This document shows, in pieces, positions 35,005-43,773 of a stretch of 64,000 nucleotides of DNA (its first letter is position 1; each line of letters begins with the position of its first letter). Below the pieces are notes generated by a model. The model was not told the origin of the DNA and did not search any database. It worked only from the letters and a program-made list of their open reading frames with translations. The DNA comes from Phocaeicola fibrisolvens. Its GTDB lineage: Bacteria > Bacteroidota > Bacteroidia > Bacteroidales > Bacteroidaceae. The translations under genes and the position numbers were made by a program. The stretch lies in the NCBI RefSeq assembly GCF_025567125.1, contig NZ_JAOQJI010000015.1:21597-85596 (forward strand), given 5' to 3'.

Positions 35005-35737
35005 TGGGCAATCGTTTCCAGACGGTAGGCGGTATCAGGTGCCAGAGGGCTACCATGATACGGTAGCGCCAGTCGATGAGGGCGATGCGTTTCTTTTTCT
35101 CCAGGGCTCGCACGATGTGACGGGCTACTTTCTCCGTGGACATCAGCATGGGATAGTGCTTGCCATCGTTCAGCAGGCCGGTGGCCACGAATCCGGGCCG
35201 GATGTCGGTGAAGCGGATGGGGAGATGTTGCATGCAAGCCAGCTGTTCCAGGGAGTCGATGTAGATATTCTGGAAACGCTTGGTGGCGGAGTAGGCCGGG
35301 GCGGCTCCCAGTCCTTTGGTTCCGGCAATGGAGCTGATGACGGCGAGATGTCCTCCTTGTTGCCGGGCAAAATAACGGAACGCCGCGGTGACCATCCGTA
35401 CGAACCCCGTTCCGTTGGTTTCGAGCGTCTGAAGTTCGATGTCCGGTGCCAGTGTGTAATTCTGATGGCCAATGCCTGAGCAGTGCAGGTAGAGGTCCAT
35501 TCCTCCCATTTCTTCTATCAGTTCCTGCAGGCGGTCGGGTGCATCCGCCTGACAAATGTCGATGGCCCGGATGTGGATGCGGTCCGGAGCCAACTGCTGC
35601 AATTCTTTCAGTTTTTCTTCGCGTCGGCCTGCCAGTCCGAGTATCCATCCCTTTTGGAGCAGTTGCAAGGCCGTTTCTTTTCCGATGCCGGAAGTGGCCC
35701 CTACGATGAGGGCCCGCTGGATAGGTTTCTTTTTCAT
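34994..35737 (-). CDS. SDR family NAD(P)-dependent oxidoreductase
   Basis: A 247-residue classical short-chain dehydrogenase. It has the Rossmann nucleotide motif GATSGIG (~13-19), the NADP-type Arg pair after LAGRREEK, ISSIAG with the catalytic Ser, and YSATK with Tyr/Lys. The C-terminus WHLIPPTVWKRLP resembles SDRs acting at membranes. Substrate is unknown. Its ATG overlaps the stop of the large helicase gene by one base, so it is translationally coupled to it. Confidence 0.92.
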   Translation of the reverse strand: MKKKPIQRALIVGATSGIGKETALQLLQKGWILGLAGRREEKLKELQQLAPDRIHIRAIDICQADAPDRLQELIEEMGGMDLYLHCSGIGHQNYTLAPDIELQTLETNGTGFVRMVTAAFRYFARQQGGHLAVISSIAGTKGLGAAPAYSATKRFQNIYIDSLEQLACMQHLPIRFTDIRPGFVATGLLNDGKHYPMLMSTEKVARHIVRALEKKKRIALIDWRYRIMVALWHLIPPTVWKRLPIRN

Positions 35738-38700
35738 CAGTTGGTACGTATTTCATAAAGGAACTCCTGTGAAAGCGGAAGTCCTTCGGTAGGGTTACAA
35801 TGGATTTTTCCGTACAGGGGCATCTGCGGTTGGAGCGGTTTCAGCTCCGGTGAAAGATGGTTGCAGAAGGCCGTATAGGAATGGTTGTTCCTGCAAGGTC
35901 CTGCATCGTCACGATATACCAATACGTAGTGGTTCAGGGGACGGGCATGCACCAATTGGTTGATTTGCAGGGCCAGGTTGCGTGCTTCCCGCGGCGCAAT
36001 GCGGTCGAACAGGCTGGAGAGATTGAATATCACCAGCTCGGTCAGTACCGAGTGTGCCTGCCAGAATGCTGGTTTCACAGCCGATAACCGAGGATACGAG
36101 CTTGTCTGAATGTGCTTGTAGGCAGAGGCCTGGAAGAAGGTTTCGGCAGTTTTCCCCATCTCCTGCAACGGATAGATATCCACGTAGGTCAGGTCCAGGT
36201 GAGGCAGGGAACGGCACACATCGGCAAAGGCCAGTCCCGAAGCACCCGCCTCATAGGACAGGTCACAGAACACTACCCGGCCAGAGACTTTCCGAATCAG
36301 GTCGTATAGCCAGTTGCCGCTTCCGGTGAAGAGGGCCTGTGCCGCCGCATATTGTTTCCGCAGATAGAAATAGTTGTATGCTTGGCAGAAGGTTTGCGGA
36401 GTCATTTCTTCGGGCAGGGCACGGAAGTCGCACCGGCCGTAAGCCGTGACTTCGCGGTAGTGGGCCTCGTTCGCCTCCCAATTCTGCGGAGGCGGAACCA
36501 GTTGCTCGAAAGCCTGCTGGAAGTGGGCGGGCAAGGAATAGCTTCCTTCCTCCAGTTCCCAGTTCCGGCGGTAAGACGGGAGGGTGAAATTGCCTTGACA
36601 GAACGATTCGGCATCCGTTTCCAGGTAACCGTTGTGCAGGCGGATGTATTCCAGCAGTTTGTAGAACGTGATATTGGCCCCGAGAATGTGCGGGTTGCCG
36701 GTCAGCAGCAGTTGCTTGCGGGCCCGGGTAAGCGCCACGTTCAGCTTGCGGTCTATCAGGAAAGCACCTTCTTGAAACGTATTGGCTGTCAGGAAATTGA
36801 GCTGACTGAAATTCTGTACGGTGAACGAATAGATAATTACATCCCGCTGGCTGCCTTGGTAGCGTTCCACCGTGTCGATGGAGATGTTCAGCAAGTCGGG
36901 CAGTTGGAGGCGGGCTATTTCTTTCCGAATCATGGCAATCTGGTTGCGGTAGGGCACGATGACGCCTACCGTCCGGTTGGGGTCGAAATGAGATTCCGTC
37001 AGGCGGTAGATGTGGGCCAGCAGGGTGGCCACGATGCGGGCTTCGTGCGGGTTGGTCTTGTCGGAACCGCTGAGACTTTCGGGGGCTTCTGCTGGGATGA
37101 AGACCATTCTCCGTTCCAGCAGCAGGCGGTCGATGGGGTCTTGAGCGGTCAGTCCGGCTGAGTAGGGTGTTTCTTCTAGCTGGTGGGGGAGCGGCACGCA
37201 CTCCAGTTGTTCCTGGTAGTAGAAGGTCTGGTTGGGGAACTCGGCAATGGCCGGGTGCATGCGTCCTTGCTGGCGGAGGACACTGCGGCAAGTGTCAGGA
37301 CTCGACTTGTATAGGCGTTCAAAGAGAGAGTTGCGGCAGTCCTCCAGTCCGATTTGTCGTAGGAGCGGGTCGGTGACAGCTGCTTCTTCGGCACTTTGCT
37401 GGGCGATGGCCGGAAGCTGCTTGTAGTCACCCACCAGTACGAACTTGTCGATGGCGTTATGCTGCTGGTGGCGGGCCGAGAGGATACCAATCAGGTCGGG
37501 TTCCAGTATCTGCGAGGCTTCGTCGATAAGCGCCAGCTGGAAATGCTTCAACGTGAAGAGGTTGAGTCGGCTGTTGAGGGAGGTCGTCGTACTTACGAAG
37601 ATACGGGTGCGGTCGATTTTCTGCCGGATGTCGGTCAGCTTGGGACAGTCGGCCAGGCTGTGCTTCAGCAGGTAAGGCACGAAACGCTTGTCGCACGACA
37701 GTTCGCTGCCGATGCGGATGAACGGGGTTTTCTCGGCAATACCGGAATCGAGGAGCATGCTGCAGATTTCATCCACTGCCCGGTTGGTGTACGACAGGAG
37801 CAGGATGGACGTATCCGGTTCGCTCAGGGCTTCTTCCACCATATAGCGCAGGGCACACGAAGTCTTTCCGGTACCCGGAGGACCTACCAGTAGGAAGTAG
37901 TTCTTGGCTTGTTTCTCTTTCCGGATGAGTTCGTTGAAACGGCCGTATTCACCGTTCAAAGTGATTTCCTCCTCTTTCAGTTCAGGAGCACGTACACCTA
38001 ACAGCAATTCTTTCCGGTCGGCACAGGCGGACAGAAAGGCGTACAGTCCGCGGAACCCGTTATTGGCCGAGGTATCGGAAAAATCATGTTCGATGGCGAA
38101 AAGGTCGTCTCCGCCCCCGATAATATCTTTGTTCTGCTGTCCGTTGCGCAAGACCAGTGTCATGCGGTCCGGATGCAGTTCCAGGATGTTTCCCTTCATG
38201 AGAATGTGTTTCCGCAGGTCGGGTTCTCCCTGGTAGGAATACAAAATCACCATGTCGCCCGTCCGGAAATTAGGCAGGAAGTCTTCTTCCTGTGTAGGAA
38301 TGTGCAGTTCGATGAGGTCGTATCCTTTGCCTGGTCCGCTGCTTTGTTTCTGCAGAATGGTCAGTCCCAGCAGGATGTTGCCAGCCTCCAGTTTCTCGTG
38401 CAGTGGGATGTGCCAGTTACCGGCAAACCCGTGCGAGGCATCGCTGTTTCCTCCGGTCTTGCTGAGAATCTGTTCCTTTGCCACGAACGTGAAGTAACGG
38501 TTGAAGTACGCCCGTTCCAGCGGGGTACAGCGTTTCAGGGTATTGATGGCTGTCTGCAACTGTGGTTCCTGGTAGTCGTTCCACAGCTTTCCGCCTACCT
38601 GCAACTCGTTCAGCAGGTCGGTGCTGAGGGAATCCACCACCTCGCCGATGCCTCCTTCGCCCAGCTGCATCTCGTTGTGCACGATGTAGTTGCGGAGCTT

Positions 38701-39987
38701 GATGCTTTCCCGGAACAGGTTTTCGGCAAAATGCTCCAGCAGCAGTCCGTCGGCATACTTGGAATAGAGCAGGAAGGTCTGCATGTGTTCCGTTTCCTGT
38801 CCGAAATTGTATCGCAGCACGCCCTGATAGAGCATCATCTGGATGAAATGGTCCTCCTTGTGGCGGTGGTTGTATTCGTCGCGCTTCCCGGCCTTTTGTT
38901 CGATGAGCACCTGAAAGTCTTTCTGCATCATGTCCACACGTCCTTGCAGCCCTAATTTTTCGCAGATGAAAGAGGCTTCGAGCAGGGTATTCTTCTTGTT
39001 GAAATGCTGGATGTTGCGGGGCAGCACGTCGTGTACAAACGAGCGGATGTTCATCATCTGGGCTTGCGCCTGGGCATGGAAATCGGCCGGAATCTGACAG
39101 GTACAGAAATCAAGGGCCGAGGCGGCAAAGAATTTCTGGATGCTACGCGGGTAGGTGACCGGCTCCTGGGGCTGTTCGTTGATGTAGTCGTCGAGAAACT
39201 GGCTGGCCAGGTTACCCATCAGGATGGGAGCCGTATGGGCTCTCGGCTTGATTTTATTCATGAAATAGTTGAGCGGGTGGTGGCCGTATTCCCGGAAGCA
39301 GGCCGCCAGCGAACTGATGTCAATCAAGTAGTCGGGATGGATGACGATAAGGTTCGGAATGTAATGGTTCTCTTCGTCCACCCGCACATCGAGCAGGTTC
39401 AGGGGCAGGTTCTCCGTCAGCAGTTCTTTCAGATACAGCAAATCGCCCTGATAGCCTCCTTTGGCATAGTTGATGATGATGAAGGGATCAGTATCACTGT
39501 CGGTGGCTGCAAATATCTGAGTATCGTTCCAACTGGTCACGGAAGCCCGCACGTAAGGAATGTGCGACAGGCGTGTGCCTTGATAGGGACGGTTGGAGTG
39601 AGGGATTTCCGGAAGAATGGAAGCCGGAATGTCTTCTTCAAAGCCCAGCGAGACAAAGCGTACCAGGGCACGCAGGTCGTAAAGGTATTCCTGCATGTCG
39701 GCCTGAAAATGGTCGCCCATGGCAGCGTTGCAGTTGCGGCGCATGGTCTGGATGGCATACCGGTCGGAGGGAGTCATCTTTTTCTCCTTGCAGATGTAGT
39801 CCAGACGAGAAAACAAGTTGGCAAAGGAAAGGGTGACCCCCGTGGTCAGTTCATAACAAGCCTGCTCCAGTACTTTGTGGAGCAGGATGTATTTGGCTTG
39901 TAAATTGTCGGGAGCAGCCGTCGGCTGACGGTGAATCTGTTCGATGCGATGGAACAGATCGAAAGATTGGAGTTCTATACGGGACAT
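35737..39987 (-). CDS. Large Cas4/RecB-like nuclease and SF1 helicase fusion
   Basis: A ~1416-residue protein. Residues ~345-370 carry a PD-(D/E)xK nuclease core (GLQGRVDMM ... VLIEQKAGK). A superfamily 1 helicase of the Dna2/Upf1 type begins with GPPGTGKTS near 700, DEAS near 822, and VALTRARKQLLLTGNP near 1085. About 330 further C-terminal residues form an unrecognised domain with TYVDIYPLQ. This order resembles Dna2-type nuclease-helicases. The open frame has a TTG two codons earlier; I use ATG 39987 (MSRIELQSFD). It lies 22 bp after a lipoprotein gene and is coupled to the SDR gene. Confidence 0.88.
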   Translation of the reverse strand: MSRIELQSFDLFHRIEQIHRQPTAAPDNLQAKYILLHKVLEQACYELTTGVTLSFANLFSRLDYICKEKKMTPSDRYAIQTMRRNCNAAMGDHFQADMQEYLYDLRALVRFVSLGFEEDIPASILPEIPHSNRPYQGTRLSHIPYVRASVTSWNDTQIFAATDSDTDPFIIINYAKGGYQGDLLYLKELLTENLPLNLLDVRVDEENHYIPNLIVIHPDYLIDISSLAACFREYGHHPLNYFMNKIKPRAHTAPILMGNLASQFLDDYINEQPQEPVTYPRSIQKFFAASALDFCTCQIPADFHAQAQAQMMNIRSFVHDVLPRNIQHFNKKNTLLEASFICEKLGLQGRVDMMQKDFQVLIEQKAGKRDEYNHRHKEDHFIQMMLYQGVLRYNFGQETEHMQTFLLYSKYADGLLLEHFAENLFRESIKLRNYIVHNEMQLGEGGIGEVVDSLSTDLLNELQVGGKLWNDYQEPQLQTAINTLKRCTPLERAYFNRYFTFVAKEQILSKTGGNSDASHGFAGNWHIPLHEKLEAGNILLGLTILQKQSSGPGKGYDLIELHIPTQEEDFLPNFRTGDMVILYSYQGEPDLRKHILMKGNILELHPDRMTLVLRNGQQNKDIIGGGDDLFAIEHDFSDTSANNGFRGLYAFLSACADRKELLLGVRAPELKEEEITLNGEYGRFNELIRKEKQAKNYFLLVGPPGTGKTSCALRYMVEEALSEPDTSILLLSYTNRAVDEICSMLLDSGIAEKTPFIRIGSELSCDKRFVPYLLKHSLADCPKLTDIRQKIDRTRIFVSTTTSLNSRLNLFTLKHFQLALIDEASQILEPDLIGILSARHQQHNAIDKFVLVGDYKQLPAIAQQSAEEAAVTDPLLRQIGLEDCRNSLFERLYKSSPDTCRSVLRQQGRMHPAIAEFPNQTFYYQEQLECVPLPHQLEETPYSAGLTAQDPIDRLLLERRMVFIPAEAPESLSGSDKTNPHEARIVATLLAHIYRLTESHFDPNRTVGVIVPYRNQIAMIRKEIARLQLPDLLNISIDTVERYQGSQRDVIIYSFTVQNFSQLNFLTANTFQEGAFLIDRKLNVALTRARKQLLLTGNPHILGANITFYKLLEYIRLHNGYLETDAESFCQGNFTLPSYRRNWELEEGSYSLPAHFQQAFEQLVPPPQNWEANEAHYREVTAYGRCDFRALPEEMTPQTFCQAYNYFYLRKQYAAAQALFTGSGNWLYDLIRKVSGRVVFCDLSYEAGASGLAFADVCRSLPHLDLTYVDIYPLQEMGKTAETFFQASAYKHIQTSSYPRLSAVKPAFWQAHSVLTELVIFNLSSLFDRIAPREARNLALQINQLVHARPLNHYVLVYRDDAGPCRNNHSYTAFCNHLSPELKPLQPQMPLYGKIHCNPTEGLPLSQEFLYEIRTN

Positions 39988-40009
39988 GTGCAAAAAGGGC
40001 AGGCCGGCG

Positions 40010-40825
40010 TTACTGTTTAATTAAGTGATAGATACGGTAAGCCTTGGTGAGTCCGTTGAATTCTCCTTTGTACTGGTCAGTCACGTCTTCCTTGATGAGG
40101 CAAACTGTGTTTGTACTTTCAGCGGATTCGGACGCTGCCGTCCCTTCAGCTGTCGTTTCGTTTTCAAACAGCATGAAGGTATATTGCTGCTTGGTGCTTC
40201 CCGCCATGGTAGCCTCAATGCGCAGATAGGGTTCTCCTGTATCTTCTGTATATTTGAGGGTACGTTCAAAAATGCCAAGCTGATAGTTACCTGTGCTGTT
40301 CGGGAAAATTCTCAGTTCCCCATACGACTGGGAAGCATCTGAATAGATGAAGGAAAAGCGTCCTTCTGCCTGGAGAGGGGATTCCTCTAGGATGCGTGCC
40401 TTTAAGGTCGATTCGTCTCCTTTGGTGAGGTTATCGCCTTCCACTTCTGCTTCCAAGCTTTCCACCCGGTATTCATCTGTAGGATTGCTGACCAAGATAG
40501 ATACGGTGTAGCTGTTTCCTTTCCGGTCGGAAATGGTGGTAGAGGTCTGACCGATGCTGACCGGAAGGAAGGTCAGGGTTTCTCCATCGTAGCGGTAGTC
40601 CGCAATGGTGGCATCTCCGTTTTTGAGGGTGTAGTTCCCATCTCCTCCCCGGATGAAGAATTTTTCGCCTGTGCTGAACAGACTGAGTTCTATCGTGCCG
40701 TCGGTTATTTTTTGCTGGTTGTCCACGCTGACGAGGTAAATCGGACCATCATCGTTTTTGCAGGCTGCGAAGAGCAGGATGCAGGTTGTCAGGAACATTC
40801 CTTGAATAAATTGCATGAGTTTCAT
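40010..40825 (-). CDS. Hypothetical lipoprotein
   Basis: A 271-residue protein with a lipoprotein signal (lipobox LFAAC, Cys22). The mature part starts with an Ig-like or BACON-like strand pattern (KITDGTIELSLFSTGEKFFIRGGDGNYTL, GNSYTVSILV). A second half is rich in strands and ends with EFNGLTKAYRIYHLIKQ. I do not recognise a precise family. It is the first gene of a unit with the nuclease-helicase and SDR genes, an odd mix of envelope and DNA-processing functions. Confidence 0.7.
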   Translation of the reverse strand: MKLMQFIQGMFLTTCILLFAACKNDDGPIYLVSVDNQQKITDGTIELSLFSTGEKFFIRGGDGNYTLKNGDATIADYRYDGETLTFLPVSIGQTSTTISDRKGNSYTVSILVSNPTDEYRVESLEAEVEGDNLTKGDESTLKARILEESPLQAEGRFSFIYSDASQSYGELRIFPNSTGNYQLGIFERTLKYTEDTGEPYLRIEATMAGSTKQQYTFMLFENETTAEGTAASESAESTNTVCLIKEDVTDQYKGEFNGLTKAYRIYHLIKQ

Positions 40826-40947
40826 AAGTCGTATAGTTGAATTCTTGCTTCAAATATACGACTTTTTGGGGATTTATGAAGGGTATGTAGCAAAAACTAA
40901 GGTTAGTCCGTCTGGCTTCTTCATGTAAAAGCGGCCGTGACTGTCTG

Positions 40948-41035
40948 AGTACTTCCCTTGCAGTACTCTAGTACTCCCTCGGCAGTACTGTAGTACTTCC
41001 TTTGCAGTACTGCAGTACTTCCTAGGAAGTACTGG
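40948..41035. repeat. 22-bp tandem array of palindromic units (array 2)
   Basis: Four consecutive 22-bp units start at 40948, 40970, 40992 and 41014. Each has the form AGTACT ... AGTACT, 6-bp palindromes at both ends of an 8-bp variable spacer, with 2 bp between units. The array lies between the end of the copper ATPase gene and the promoter of the lipoprotein operon. The period equals that of the array at 17.9 kb although the sequence differs. Confidence 0.85.
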
Positions 41036-41056
41036 AATCAGATAAAGTGCTTTCAA

Positions 41057-43627
41057 TCAGTTCTTTTCTTTTAGCGTATAGTCGCCTGCTTTTTCGTCAA
41101 TCAGGTGCTGCAGCTCTTCCAGTGACGGAACTTTTCCTTGGAAGGTGATGACAGCTTCCGGAGGAGTCAGGGTGACTTGGGCAGTCGCATCTTCTACGGT
41201 ATTCAGCACTTTTTCTACCCGGGTGCGGCAGTGGTCGCACATCATGCCTTCCACCAGGTAGGTCTTTTGGACGCCGGAAGCGGCTGAGGCAGGAGAGGGG
41301 GCGGCTGCCGGTGCCGGCTGTACGGGGTTCGGTTGTACCTCTATGGGTCGTGTTTCCACTGGTGGTATTTCCACGGGACGAATTTCTTCCGTGACGGCTG
41401 CCGATGTGTGGGTATGTGCCAATTTTTTCCGCTTCAACCGCAGGCTGTTGCTCACTACACTCACACTGCTCATGGCCATGGCAGCGCCGGCTATCATCGG
41501 GTTCAGCAGGAAGCCGTTGAGGGGATACAGGATACCTGCCGCCACGGGGATGCCAATCAGGTTGTAGATGAATGCCCAGAAAAGGTTTTCGCGGATGGTG
41601 CGTACCGTGGCTTGGGAAAGGCGGATGGCATCGGTGATTTTGTTCAAATCGGAGGAAATCAGGGTCATCTTGGCCACGTCCATGGCAATGTCGCTGCCTT
41701 TTCCCATGGCGATGCTGAGGTCGGCCTGGGCCAGTGCGGCACTGTCGTTGATACCGTCGCCCACCATAGCTACCACTTTCCCTTGGTGTTGCAGTTCCTG
41801 AATGAACTGAGCTTTCTGCTGGGGAAGCACTTCTGCCTGGAAATGGGTGATGCCACATTGTTCCGCAATCTTCCGGGCGGTTTCCGGATTGTCGCCGGTC
41901 AACATGTAGGTGGAGATTCCCATTTCCTGTAATTGCATGACGGCTTCTTTGGAGGTCGGCTTGATGCGGTCGGCAATGGCCACCACTCCCAAGGCTTGCT
42001 TTTCATCGGCCAGCCAGATGACGGTCTTGGCCTCCTCGCTCAGGCGGGTGGCTTCTTCGGCCAGGGAAGCGGGAATGGCAAGCCCGTGTTGCTCCAGCAG
42101 GCGACGGTTGCCGGCATAATAATAGGTATCGTTGATTTTTCCACGTACGCCCAGTCCCGTCAGGCTTTCAAATCCTTCCATGGGGAGAGGTTGCGCAGCG
42201 AGATGGTGTACGATGGCCTGTGCCAGCGGATGTTCCGACGCACTTTCCAGAGTGAAAAGGATGCGTGACAGGGGGGCTTGCGACAGGCCGGCGGAGAGGT
42301 CGGTCACGGTCGGGTGTCCTTCGGTCAGGGTACCGGTCTTGTCGAGGACGATGGCATTGACCTTGCGGGCGGTCTCCAGACTGTCGGCATCTTTGATCAG
42401 GATACCGTTTTCAGCGCCTTTTCCGATGCCCACCATGATGGCAGTCGGCGTGGCCAGTCCCAACGCGCAGGGGCAGGCAATGATGGTCACGGTGACAGCG
42501 GCCAGTAGTCCATGGGTAAAGCCGTTCTGACCATCTAGCAGAACCCATGCCAGGAAGGCAAGCAGGGCGATGCTCAGGATGGTGGGGACAAAGATGGCGG
42601 CAATGCGGTCGACCAACTGTTGTACAGGGGCCTTGCTGCCTTGTGCCTCCTGCACCATGCGGATGATATGGGCCAGCACAGTTTCACTGCTTACCTTGTC
42701 GGCGGTGAAGCTGAAACTTCCTTTCTGGTTGATGGTGCCGGCGTAGACTTTCTCTCCGGGATACTTTTCCGTGGGAAGTGGTTCGCCGGTGAGCATGCTT
42801 TCATCCACATACGAACGGCCTTCATCTACCGTACCGTCTACAGGAATGCGGGCACCGGGCTTCACCAGCAGACGCTGACCGGCTTGTACTTGTTCTAGGG
42901 GTATTTCTTTTTGGGTACCGTCCGGATTCAGCAGGGTAACGGTGGCCGGTTGCAGTCCCATCAGTTTCTTGATAGCTTCAGACGTGTTGCCTTTTGCTCT
43001 CTCTTCCAGCAGTCGTCCGAGCAGGATAAACGAGATGATGACACTGGCGGCTTCAAAATAGACATGGGGATGAATGCCGCGGCTCGTCCAGAATTCCGGC
43101 CAGAACAGATTGAAAAGGCTGAAGATATATGCGATGCCTGTGCTGACGGCCACCAGCGTGTCCATGTTCGACGTGCGGTGTTTCAGTTGTTTCCAGGCGT
43201 TGCGATAGAAATCCCGTCCCAACCAGAAGACCACGGGGGTAGCCAGTATCCACATCACGTAGTTGGCATAAGCCCAGTCCATGAAACACATGCCGATGAT
43301 GGCTACAGGGATAGACAAGGCCAGGGAGCAGAGGGTGCGGAACTTCAGTTTCTGGTATTTCTGCACGTGTGCGTCTTCTGCAATTTCTTCTTTGTTAGCG
43401 CGGGTGTCGATGACCAGGTCGTAGCCAGCTGCCTGGATGGCACGCTTCAGCACTTCCGGTGAGCAGCTTTCGGGATTGTATTCCACGGTGGCGGTGGCAG
43501 CCGCATAGTTCACGCTGGCATGATACACCCCTGTCTGACGGTTCAGGGTCTTTTCTACTCGTGCAGCGCAGGCGGCACAGCTCATCTCCAGCACAGGGAA
43601 TATTTGCGTAGTTTTAGTGGTATTCAT
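41057..43627 (-). CDS. copA: Copper-type P1B ATPase
   Basis: An 856-residue heavy-metal translocating P-type ATPase. It has an N-terminal HMA domain with the metal motif SCAAC (Cys17, Cys20), and membrane helices with the CPC metal site (Cys385-Pro-Cys387). The phosphorylation motif DKTGT is at 429-433, with TGE and GDGIND in the usual places. After the last helix comes a Pro/Val/Thr-rich linker (~745-785) and a second HMA domain at the extreme C-terminus with MCDHC (Cys797, Cys800). The CPC plus CxxC set points to Cu(I) export. A good promoter lies just upstream. Confidence 0.94.
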   Translation of the reverse strand: MNTTKTTQIFPVLEMSCAACAARVEKTLNRQTGVYHASVNYAAATATVEYNPESCSPEVLKRAIQAAGYDLVIDTRANKEEIAEDAHVQKYQKLKFRTLCSLALSIPVAIIGMCFMDWAYANYVMWILATPVVFWLGRDFYRNAWKQLKHRTSNMDTLVAVSTGIAYIFSLFNLFWPEFWTSRGIHPHVYFEAASVIISFILLGRLLEERAKGNTSEAIKKLMGLQPATVTLLNPDGTQKEIPLEQVQAGQRLLVKPGARIPVDGTVDEGRSYVDESMLTGEPLPTEKYPGEKVYAGTINQKGSFSFTADKVSSETVLAHIIRMVQEAQGSKAPVQQLVDRIAAIFVPTILSIALLAFLAWVLLDGQNGFTHGLLAAVTVTIIACPCALGLATPTAIMVGIGKGAENGILIKDADSLETARKVNAIVLDKTGTLTEGHPTVTDLSAGLSQAPLSRILFTLESASEHPLAQAIVHHLAAQPLPMEGFESLTGLGVRGKINDTYYYAGNRRLLEQHGLAIPASLAEEATRLSEEAKTVIWLADEKQALGVVAIADRIKPTSKEAVMQLQEMGISTYMLTGDNPETARKIAEQCGITHFQAEVLPQQKAQFIQELQHQGKVVAMVGDGINDSAALAQADLSIAMGKGSDIAMDVAKMTLISSDLNKITDAIRLSQATVRTIRENLFWAFIYNLIGIPVAAGILYPLNGFLLNPMIAGAAMAMSSVSVVSNSLRLKRKKLAHTHTSAAVTEEIRPVEIPPVETRPIEVQPNPVQPAPAAAPSPASAASGVQKTYLVEGMMCDHCRTRVEKVLNTVEDATAQVTLTPPEAVITFQGKVPSLEELQHLIDEKAGDYTLKEKN

Positions 43628-43649
43628 TTGTTCTTTATTTAGAATGGGA

Positions 43650-43679
43650 CAAAATTACAACATTCCCATCGGATTCAAA
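43650..43679 (-). promoter_or_regulatory. Promoter of copA
   Basis: On the minus strand TTTG (43676-43679) and TAATTTTG (43650-43657) are separated by 18 bp. The spacing and sequences fit the Bacteroides consensus. A -7 box for the divergent antiporter gene (TACATTTG, 43743-43750, plus strand) lies in the same intergenic region. Confidence 0.55.
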
Positions 43680-43773
43680 AATTTCTGTTTCATATTCATA
43701 TTTATTTATCAAGATAAGGAACGATTCTTGAGTAGAAATAGTTACATTTGCGCAAAAATAAAATACAACTATT

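Noticed and set aside
34941..35756. 271-codon frame in another phase of the SDR gene
   Set aside because: Arg/His/Pro-rich shadow; the SDR frame carries all catalytic motifs.
36263..37291. 342-codon frame overlapping the nuclease-helicase
   Set aside because: Pro/Arg/Gln-rich shadow of the true helicase frame.
40874..41056. 60-codon minus-strand frame over the second 22-bp array
   Set aside because: The peptide mirrors a tandem DNA repeat with non-codon period and has no homology I recognise.
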